Shown: positions 56,325 through 64,000 of the stretch, piece by piece
How the letters are laid out: each line of letters starts with the position of its first letter
Position numbering within the stretch: the first letter of the stretch is position 1
Assembly (NCBI GenBank): GCA_933207985.1
Contig: OW240916.1
Span: forward strand, 262,947,449 to 263,011,448
DNA: 64,000 bases
Direction: 5' to 3'
Source: Pelobates cultripes
Lineage: Eukaryota; Chordata; Amphibia; Anura; Pelobatidae
Translations under genes and position numbers: made by a program
Notes under the pieces: model-generated
What the model was told of the DNA's origin: nothing
The model's database searches: none
Seen by the model: the letters and a program-made list of their open reading frames with translations, nothing else

Positions 56325-57996
56325 ATCGCGGCAGAGGGGGCGGGGTTTACCGAGCGGCGGAGGCGGGGCTTATCGAGAGGCGGAGACGGGCTAATACCTC
56401 CCGAAGCCCCTGCTGTACAGGAAGAGGGAAAGATGCTTCCCCATCAGCCAACTGCATCCACTGGAAAGAGGTAAGTGTGTGTGTGTGACTGTTTGCCTGT
56501 TTGTGTGACTGTCTGTCTGTGGGTGTGTGTGACTGTCTGTCTGTGTGACTGCCTGCCTGTGTGTGTGACTGCCTGTATGTGACTGCCTGCCTGTGTGTGT
56601 CTGTCTGTAACTATCTGTCTGTGTGTGACTGCCTGCCTGTGTGTGTGTGACTTTCTATCTGTGTGACTGCCTGCCTGTGTGTGTATAACTGTCTATGTGT
56701 GTGTTACTGTGTGTCTGTCTGTGTGTGTGACTGCCTATGTGACTGTCTGTCTGTGTGTGTCGCTGTAGCTGTGCCATTGTTTTTGCCTGTGCCTGTATGT
56801 GTGACTGCCTTTAACTGAGTGTGTGTGTACATGCCTGTAACCGAGTTTAAATTTCCCCCTCCCCTTCCTGTCAAGGCCGCACTTTGACTGACAGACGCTC
56901 ACTCACTGACAGACGCACACTCACTGACAGACACACACTCTCATATACACTGACAAACAATGACATACACACATACACCATTACTTGGACACACACTGAC
57001 AGATGCACACTCTCACTGACAGACGCAAGCACTCACTGAAAGATGCACGACTCCACTGACCGACACATACACACTACACACTCACTGACCACACACTCAC
57101 TGACCGACACACACTCACTGACCGACACATACACACTCACTGACCTACACACTCACTGACGACACATACACACTCGCTGACGACACATACACACTCGCTG
57201 ACGACACATACACACTCACTGACTGACACATACACACTCGCTGACGACACATACACACTCGCTGACGACACATACACACTCACTGACTGACACATACACA
57301 CTCACTGACTGACACATATACACTCACTGACCAACACACACATTCACTCACAGACACACACACATTCACTTACAGACACACACAATTACACACTTACAGA
57401 CACACACACACACACACATTCACTTCAAAATAAACACTCACAGACACACACACAGACATTTCCACTAACACTCACAAACTAATATTTTTTACATTTATTT
57501 TAAATCCACCCAGCCTCCTTGGGAAAGCTGGAGTGGATTTCTTACCAGCAGTCCAGTGTGGCTGCTGGGCAGGCAGGCAGGGGGCGCACAGGCTGAGTAA
57601 GCAGCGCTTAGTGATGCCGGGAGCCGGACTGACGTCATATTCTGGCTCCCGGCTTCATTAAGCGGCGCAGAGGAAGCTGAGCAGGAAGAGCTCAGGTGAG
57701 TATGCTCCTTCGCTGCCCGCTGCCAGCCTTGGGGGGGCTCAAAAGTGGCCAGCCGGTCAGCTCTTGAGCCCCCCAGGATGCGAGGCAAGCAAGGGATCTG
57801 CCTGGGGGTTTGGAGGGATGCTTTTTTTTGCCGCCCCCTGCAAAGTGGCGCCCAAGGCAGATGCCTTGTTTGCCTCGTGATACACATGTCCCCGGTGCCT
57901 GTGTGTGTTACTGTATTCAGGCAACTTGGTGGGAGGTGGGGGGGGCGCCGTGAAGACTTTTTGCACAGGGCGCCTAATTGCCTAAGGCCGGCCCTG
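56143..57996. mobile_element. hAT element, 1.85 kb, in L1 ORF1 with perfect duplication
   Basis: The ends are CAGGGCCGGCCTTAGGGG and TAAGGCCGGCCCTG. The 8-bp duplication GTTTCAGA is identical at 56135-56142 and 57997-58004. Excising the element and one copy restores continuous ORF1-type sequence. The inside holds GGCGCC-rich subterminal parts (AGGGCGCCATGG, ACAGGGCGCC), a poly(A) run at 56298-56325, TGTGTGACTGCCTG repeats (56470-56830) and ACTCACTGACGACACATACA repeats (56880-57370). No transposase is recognised; the frame at 57495-57887 minus has no family motif. Confidence 0.95.
56470..57470. repeat. Two minisatellites inside the hAT element
   Basis: First part (56470-56830): GTGTGTGACTGCCTGCCTGT units. 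Second part (56880-57470): complementary-type CACTCACTGACCGACACATA units, locally expanded to a 31-33-bp period CACTCGCTGACGACACATAC. The two halves are roughly inverted relative to each other. Confidence 0.85.
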
Positions 57997-59849
57997 GTTT
58001 CAGAAGATTAAACAGGAAATTCAACTTAATATACAAGATCTTAAGAAAGATTTAGTGATTTTAGGATCAAGAGTCAAAGAAAACGAAGAAAAAGTGAAAC
58101 AACTGGAGTTTCAAATAAAGAATTACAAAGATGCAAATTACCAACAGGAAAAAAAAAATGTGTCCATGGAACAGAAAATTGCAGACCTGGAAAATCGTTG
58201 CAAAAGGAACAATTTGAGTATAAGAGGAATTGCTGAATCCATCACAATTGAGCATTTGGAACCTTTCTTGAAAGATTTATTATCTAAATTAATCGATATT
58301 CAAGAAGATCATTCCTAAATCTGAGATAGATGCCATAGGACGGGGAAATCCCCAACATCAACAGATGATCCACCAAGAGATGTTTTAAGTTATTGCATAA
58401 CCTCACGAAAAAAAGATAAAAGATAACATTGTAAAAGCTATAAAAGAAGTCCCATTAGCAGACCCATATTTCAGATCTATCTTTTTATACCAGATCTAAA
58501 AGACGTACATTGGCATCCCACACGGCAATCCTTAGAAAAAAAGGATATTAAGTATAGATGGGGATTCCCCACATCTTTACATATGACTGTTCAACATTAG
58601 TATTTGATACTCTGGAAAAAAATAAAGTCTTGGATGGAAGATAACCATTTATTAAATTAATTCAAGAAAGCATTACAGATCAAAGAAGAAAGATTTTTTT
58701 TTTTCTTCCTTCTTGTTTTATAAGAAAAAGCTATAGAGATGCACATATAACAAACTGTCAAGCATGGACACAACATAATCCATAACGGATTCTAAAAATG
58801 TTTTTTTTTTCTTCTTTTTTGCTCTTCCTCCTACACAAATTAACCTATATAATCTACACAAACACTTTAAGAATAATTATTTAATACATATAAAATATAT
58901 ATTAACAGAACACAAACTAGGATAAGGCCAATCAGCGAGGGAGGAGGGAGTGCAGGAGGAAAGAGACGGAATTGAACCTTATTGATTTATAATAACTTTC
59001 ACTTTAGTAACACGAACACAATAAGAGTTTTTTTTTTTTTAAAAGACATAAAATAATAGTTATGAGATAGATAAGGAAATTGTATTTAACAAAATTAATT
59101 TTATACCACACTAATAGACATAATTATATTAATAAATTTCACTTCCCATTATTTAATAGAATACATTATCACTTACCATAAACAAAAAATGTTATTATCA
59201 GATCATACACACAGAATTTATGAAGTCATTGTGAAAAACAAGATCAGAATTATAAAAGATAATAATATAGGAGGTTAGTAGAAGGTTGAATATTTCATGT
59301 TTAAAGACGAGGAAAAAGAAATGCAAAAGAGGAAAGACTTTTTTTTTACTATAATTATCTCATTATGAGTATTGATCTGATGGATCTAAGTACGAAATAT
59401 GATTATATCTGTAAGATGATGCTTATTCTTTATTAAGGAGATTTGAAGAATTACGCAAGGAATTAGAAAAATATTTGTAATTTTTCTTTTCTCTTCTCTC
59501 TCTGCTCAACCATCATAAGTCTAAAAAACTAAGGGAGATCAACAACTAATACACTAAAACTTCCAACACTGTCTAAATATATTATATGAAAAAGAAAAGA
59601 AAAGAAAAGAGGATAAAACAATAATAGGGGGGAAGAAGGGAAACCATCAGCTCCTACCGCCATAGCATTTATGGCATCCATTATCCGCACGATAGGGTAT
59701 AAATTGCGGAGTCAGGCTTGCATATACGGGATATTCAGGGCTGTTAGTTGTAAATATATTTATGTAATCTTTTGTGTAGTTTTTTTTTTTCTTTCTTTTG
59801 GCGGACATGCGGTATACAAAGGGGGACAGAGGCATGGATCTGAAGATCT

Positions 59850-60660
59850 ATGATTAAAATACTTACTCTTAATGTACGAGGATTAAATTCTCCCCATAAA
59901 CGATCAATGTTATATCGATATTTGAATAATCAAAAAAATTATATTTGTTGTCTCCAAGAGACACATTTGAATCAAAAAGATAAGATTAATCTAAAATCGC
60001 AAAAATATCCATTTCTTTTTTCGGCTTCATTAAACACAAAAAAAAGAGGTTTTCGCAGTTCTTTTTCCAGTACACTTAATTGTAACACTAAGTATGTAGA
60101 AGAGGATAATGAAGGGAGATACATAATCCTAGTGGGAGAATTTAATAATCAAACTATGACCTTTGTCAACATATATGCTCCAAATAAAGCTCCTGCCCAA
60201 TTTATCTCAAAAATATTGGACAAAATAGAAAAAAATCCCCAATTAGATAAGTGTAATAAAAAAGGTGAGATTCATAACAAAAACATTATTTCTAAGTCAC
60301 GTAAATTACAATCGATATTGGATAAACATACCCTTTTAGATATATGGCAAGTTTTTCATACAGCAGATAGAGACTATACTTATTTTTCAAATTCACATTG
60401 TACATATTCACGAATTGATATGATAACTGGTAACTTTGAAGCGGTTCAACAAACTAAAGAAAACGATAATAAAAGAAATATCTTTGTCAGATCATAACTC
60501 TGTAATACTTGAAATTAAAGATAATTGTCAAAACATTACATCCAATTGGCGCTTAAATAATAATCTTTTAAAACATGAAAAAGATATTGAATACATTAAA
60601 CAGATGACAGAATATTATCTTTTAGTAAAAACAATCCGAAAACCTTTCTTACCCTCTAAT
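59850..60660 (+). pseudogene. L1/Tx1 ORF2 endonuclease domain remnant
   Basis: The frame from 59850 reads IKILTLNVRGLNSPHKRSML, CCLQETHLNQKD and TFVNIYAPNKAPAQF, the first catalytic blocks of the APE-like endonuclease. It then has a short deletion (the GDFN block is missing between KIEKNP and QLDKC). LDIWQVFHTADRDYTYFS and CTYSRIDM follow, then in the next frame ISLSDHNSVILEIKDN with the SDH catalytic motif. It ends at about 60660 without reverse transcriptase. The start is chosen at the Met before the conserved ILTLNVRGLN block. Confidence 0.88.
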
Positions 60661-60675
60661 CTGGTGTTCTTATAA

Positions 60676-61550
60676 ATCAGTAATAAGGGGACTGGAAGAA
60701 GTGGCCACTGGACCACCAGGGAAGAGAAGGTAGGCTCCCTCACCACCCTCAGCCTCCCCCCACCAGCCTCCCCATCCCGCCCACCAGCCTCACCACCCTC
60801 AGCCTCCCCCCCCACCAGGGGTTGTGATGCTGAGGGTGGTGATGCTGAGGGTGGTGTGGGGGCTAGTGAGGCTGGGGGTGGTGATGCTGAGGGTGGTGTG
60901 GGGGGTAGTGAGGCAGAGGGTGGTTGGGGTTAGTGAGGCTGAAGGTGGTTGGGGGTGGTGATGCTGAGTGTGGTTGGGGGGGTAGTGATGCTGAGGGTGG
61001 TGGGGGGGGTAGTGGAGAGGCTGAGGGCAGGGGGGTGTAGTGAGGCTGAGGGGTGTGGGGGGGCAGTGAGGGTGCGGGGGTAGTGAGGCTGAGGGTGTGG
61101 GGGCTGGTGGATGCTGAGGGTGGTGGGGAAGCCGAGGGCTGCTGGGGGTGGTGGATGCTGGAAGGTGGTGGATGTGCTGAGGGTGGTGGGGCAGTGAGGC
61201 TGGGTGGTGATGCTGAGGGTGGTGTGGGGGAAGTGAGGCTGGGGATGGTGATGATGAGGGTGGTGTGGGTGGGCAGTGAGGCGGAGGGGTGGCTGAGGGG
61301 TAGTGAGGCTGAGGGTGGTTGGGGGTGGTGATGCTGAATGGTTGGGGGGTAGTGATGCTATAAGTGGGGGATATGGAGGCTGAGGGCGGTGGGGGTGTAA
61401 GTGAGGCCGAGGGTGGGGGGGGTGTGGAGGCTGAGGGGTGGGGGGTAGTGAGGCTGAGGGTGTGGGGGTGGTGATGCTGAGGGTGGTGTGGGGGTAGTGA
61501 GGCTGGGGGTGGTGATGCTGAGGGTGGTGTGGGGGTGGTGAGGTCAGAGA
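60676..61550. repeat. GC-rich GGTGATGCTGAGGGTGGTG minisatellite
   Basis: Imperfect units of about 36-45 bp combine GGTGATGCTGAGGGTGGTGT with GGGGGTAGTGAGGCTGG. A short inverted version (CACCACCCTCAGCCTCCCCC) starts the array at about 60740-60820. The 268-codon Pro/His-rich minus-strand frame across it is repeat translation. Confidence 0.9.
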
Positions 61551-61905
61551 GTCCTTCAGGACTGTAGTGGACACTGAATACACTAGCCTAGCTATCAATT
61601 TCCCTATCAAATCAACAGCAGCTACACTGTCCCTCCTCTCACGAGCTAGCCCCCGGGCAGCGTCCCCATATGAGGAACAGTTCCTCTGACAAAGCAACTT
61701 GGCCCAACAAGATGGTCCTGTCTTGGAAGAGGGCATACTGGACTGGAGAAATGCAACTTGGAAGGAGCTATGGTACGAGGCCCTGTAGGAGGTTCAGCTT
61801 CGGTGGAGAGAGAGCCTCCCAAGCGAAGAGCAGGTACAAGTGGCCATGCAGCTGCCTCTCCTGGGAGAGCAGCCCCTGGAAGAGAGGGTGACAGAGCTCA
61901 GTGGT
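61551..61905 (+). other. Unclassified element interior
   Basis: Non-repetitive and GC-balanced, with frames that give LDWRNATWKELWYEAL and EGILDWRN in one reading, broken by a stop. It lies between the minisatellite and the fold-back subrepeats, so it belongs to a composite element, but I recognise no family. A gag-like origin is possible and unproven. Confidence 0.3.
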
Positions 61906-62420
61906 GGGGACCAGGGGGAGGACATTAGGTCCCCCCCGCCAAATTTTTACTTAGGGCCCCCACCCAATTTGGCGGGTGGGACCTAATGTCCTCCCCCCTG
62001 GCCCCCACCACTGAGCGGTGGGTGGGGGCCCTAAATACCAATTAGGGGGGACACCTAATGTCCTCCTCCCTGGCCCCCACCCCTGAGCGGTGGGTGGGGG
62101 CCCTAAATACCAATTAGGGGGGACACCTAATGTCCTCCCCCCGGCCTCCACCCCCCAATTTTTATTTATGGCCCCCACCCACCGCTCAGTGGTGGGGGCC
62201 ATGGGGGAGGACATTAGGTCCCACGCACCAAATTTTTATTTAGGGCCCCCACCCACCGCTCAGGGGTGGGGGCCGGGGGGAGGACAATAGGTCCTCCCCA
62301 TTATTGGTATTTAGGGCCCCCACCCGCCGCTCAGGGGTGGGGACCGGGGGGAGGACAATAGGTCCCCCTCCATTATTTTCCTTTAGGGCCCCCACCCGCC
62401 GCTGTTTAATAGACATGCCC
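61906..62420. repeat. Fold-back subrepeats, second copy of the 32-34 kb family
   Basis: Units of about 80-90 bp built on GGGCCCCCACCCACCGCTCA and AGGACATTAGGTCCC occur in minus orientation (about 61960-62150) and then plus orientation (62165-62400), with an extra inversion at 61920-61990. These are the same subrepeats as in the arms at 32260-33860, but the centre with CCAAT and TATA boxes is missing here. Confidence 0.85.
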
Positions 62421-63035
62421 CTACTAGCTTATATTGAGGTTGGGTCACATGCTGCACTGGCCAATCACAGCCATGCCATTAGTAGGCATGGCTGTGATGG
62501 CTTCTAAGGGCACACGAGTCAATCGCTTGGTGATTGGCTGCCCTGCAGCTTTTCAAAACGTGCCCTTAAATCGCCGAACACCGAACTCGAACCCGAACCC
62601 GAACTGTTACTGAAATGTCCGGGCTCGGGTTCGGGGTCAAAAAATCGTAATGTTCGGGTTCGCTCAACTCTATTCCTGTCATTACATTGACTGGCCAAGT
62701 AACTTACATTTTATATGAATGTGTGTTACTTGATTGTTGTAAGTGTTGCAAATGCTTACAAATGAATCCTGACTATGTTTGTATACTTTTTATTTAAAAT
62801 TGTATAAAGTGTAACATTCTTCTTCTTCCACTGGGTAAGTACTTAGTACTTAGGCAATACATTTTACTTCCTTTTGCAGCCCTCTAGCCCTTTCCAGGAC
62901 TTTTTTAGAGCCATTTTAGTACCCAAAAGTTTGGGGTCAAGTTCAGGTCAACTTCGAGTCCCGAACTCAAACTTTTTGCTGAAGTTCGGGCGAACCCGGC
63001 GAACCCGAACATCCACGTGTCCGCTCAACTCTAGT
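62421..63035 (+). mobile_element. Tail of the fold-back family with TTCGGG-type ends
   Basis: 62672-62857 is nearly collinear with 34108-34290 (shared ATTTTATATGAATGTGTGTT and GTTGTAAGTGTTGCAAATGC). On each side lie CCGAAC/GTTCGG-rich blocks (62573-62670, 62935-63035), both ending GCTCAACTCTA, which looks like an element terminus (TAGAGTTGAGC on the other strand). GGCTGTGATTGGCCA-like pairs occur at 62455-62540. Coding capacity is absent. Confidence 0.65.
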
Positions 63036-63462
63036 TCCTATATGTGTGGGATGTATATTTAATAGTTTATGTTTTGTGATCTGTAACTCTAGGGCCTGGG
63101 GGATAATTGGGTTAAGCAAATGTCTCTTTTGGATATGGTATTGAATCAAGGATTTCCTGTTTCTGGAAGGTGTGATCATTACCATATCAAAAGACTTCTA
63201 TCTGAGAGGCAAGCAAGACATATGGCAGATGTGAGCTCAGACTTCCAGGACACTTCTTTGTGACGTCCCACACCCTATAGAATAACTCTGCTGGTGTCCA
63301 AGCTTCGAAAAGGAACTGGGGTTGTAAGCTTGTAAGTTGTAAGTTGTGGCGGATCGGGGCAGGAAGTACTTATGGTGTTCCGGCAAAGTGCTTATAGTAC
63401 TCAGTGATATCTATGAAGCGTGATTGTTGGAGGTTCCCAGTCGTGGTACCAGGCGGTCCCCC
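63036..63462. other. Non-coding spacer
   Basis: GTAAGCTTGTAAGTTGTAAG marks a short direct repeat at 63325-63348. I see no gene. Confidence 0.35.
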
Positions 63463-63681
63463 ACATTCCTCATAGAGATGCTTTGATTCAGGTGGAGTTG
63501 CTGATTGGCCAAAATGGCGTATGGCCCATGGGAAAGCCTTGGATTGGATAAAAATCATCTGGAAATAAGGTGAGTTTTATTAACTTTTAAGAGGGCTAAG
63601 GGGGGGTGGGCAAGCCACCTAAATGGTGGGTTCTGCACTATAGGGTCAGGAATACGTTTGTGTTCCTGGCCCTATAGTGTT
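63463..63681. mobile_element. T2-type MITE, right half
   Basis: The block is collinear with the right half of the copy at 12792-13308: CTCATAGAGATGC, TGATTGGCCAAAA, GGAAATAAGGTGAGTTTTA, AAGCCACCTAAATGGTGGGT and the terminal hairpin CACTATAGGGTCAGGAA / TTCCTGGCCCTATAGTG. The final CCTTTAA is lost (TTCCAACTA), and the left half is absent. Confidence 0.75.
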
Positions 63682-64000
63682 CCAACTATTTTGCATCATG
63701 CATGTAACCAAGGTAAGTAGATATACGTTGAGCTTTAATATGAATTGAGGTCATCCTAGTGTTTGTTTTAAATGTGCATCTGTAAGAAATCACTAAACTT
63801 ATTTATTTCATAAAGCATATCAATTCAACTTGTGATTCCTCCACCCTGGTCTTGATCACACACTTATCTGCAATAATCATGTCCCACCTTTGTCACATCT
63901 TTTCTTCTGTGTATATTACTCTCACCTATCAATTTTTTTCTTCTATTGAAAAATATATTTTCATTCTGGAATATGTTTGCATTGTTTATAAATATGCTCC
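63682..64000. other. AT-rich spacer to window end
   Basis: I see no gene or recognisable repeat. Confidence 0.35.

Larger units (their letters stand above)
55921..58640 (+). pseudogene. L1/Tx1 ORF1 remnant split by a hAT element
   Basis: The Lys-rich N-terminus (MASKRTDEKKLPTTKDKKD) is followed by frameshifts up to 56142. After the hAT element, 58055-58318 encodes a coiled coil and KIADLENRCKRNNLSIRGIA, the classic start of the L1 RRM domain. Further frames give IDAIGRGNP and KDNIVKAIKEVPLADPYFRS, with similarity to the conserved C-terminal domain, among stops. In the family this is the RNA-binding chaperone of the particle. It is inactive. Confidence 0.8.
54840..60660 (+). mobile_element. 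Second L1/Tx1-type LINE, 3'-truncated and interrupted
   Basis: The order on the plus strand is a CpG-rich 5' region (about 54840-55200), an A-rich leader, ORF1 (55921-56142, resuming at 58005), an AT-rich inter-ORF stretch (58600-59850) and the ORF2 endonuclease (59850-60660). The reverse transcriptase is gone: sequence changes abruptly to a GC-rich minisatellite near 60676. Codon use is strikingly AT-rich compared with the L1 at 16.4-24.5 kb, so it is a different lineage. The 5' edge is a guess based on composition. Confidence 0.7.

Noticed and set aside
60930..61736. 268-codon Pro/His-rich minus-strand frame, the longest in the window
   Set aside because: It is the translation of the GGTGATGCTGAGG minisatellite, with no start context or domain.
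61551..61905. Possible gag-like coding fragment (LDWRNATWKELWYEAL)
   Set aside because: Too short, broken by a stop and without any second motif; left unclassified.

Overview
This window is non-coding nuclear DNA from a large, repeat-rich vertebrate genome, most likely a frog or toad. The reasons are the mixture of repeats: TTAA-flanked MITEs whose ends read TTAAAGG (T2/Kolobok type), CR1-type and L1/Tx1-type LINEs, an R4/Dong-type LINE, several hAT families and a Tigger element. The species cannot be named from the sequence. I find no intact host gene, no convincing host exon, no tRNA or rRNA gene and nothing prokaryotic. Every recognisable coding stretch belongs to a dead transposable element.

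Layout. 1-7.1 kb: two non-autonomous hAT elements (856-2181, 2809-3660), each with a minisatellite core, and T2-type MITE ends. 7.17-11.1 kb: a Tigger transposon cut off by a solo LTR (8549-9146), which abuts a minus-strand L1/Tx1 LINE that carries a palindromic hAT MITE with a perfect target duplication. 11.1-15.5 kb: AT-rich DNA with MITEs and a 58-nt hairpin. 15.5-16.4 kb: a second solo LTR. 16.4-24.5 kb: a near full-length plus-strand L1/Tx1 element whose endonuclease is split by a minus-strand CR1 fragment joined to a 150-bp direct-repeat unit. Its 3' UTR holds an array of small hairpins. 24.5-30.2 kb: a T2-type MITE, AT-rich DNA and the 3' half of an R4/Dong LINE.

30.2-36.3 kb is a nested stack: one CR1-clade LINE interrupted by a (TTA)n-tailed repeat, a T2-type MITE, a 2.65-kb hAT-like element with an internal fold-back, and a retroposon-like unit. 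36.3-47.5 kb: AT-rich DNA with a TAA-tailed repeat, two palindromic hAT MITEs, a hAT with a TG/CA-rich core, a CR1 fragment and tandem repeats. 47.48-47.97 kb: a T2-type MITE built almost entirely from nine consecutive hairpins. 50.9-52.3 kb: a third solo LTR and a 40-bp minisatellite. 54.8-60.7 kb: a second plus-strand L1/Tx1 element with a 1.85-kb hAT element in ORF1. 60.7-64 kb: a GC-rich minisatellite, a second copy of the fold-back family and a T2-type fragment.

Nothing here functions as a gene set. The window records successive transposition, and the nesting allows a relative order of events in several places. The strongest candidates for something undescribed are the serial-hairpin design of the T2-type MITEs, the covarying hairpin array in the L1/Tx1 3' UTR, the shared minisatellite motif inside unrelated hAT families, and the CCAAT/TATA-like core inside the fold-back element. 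Family names come from motifs read by eye; no database search was possible.
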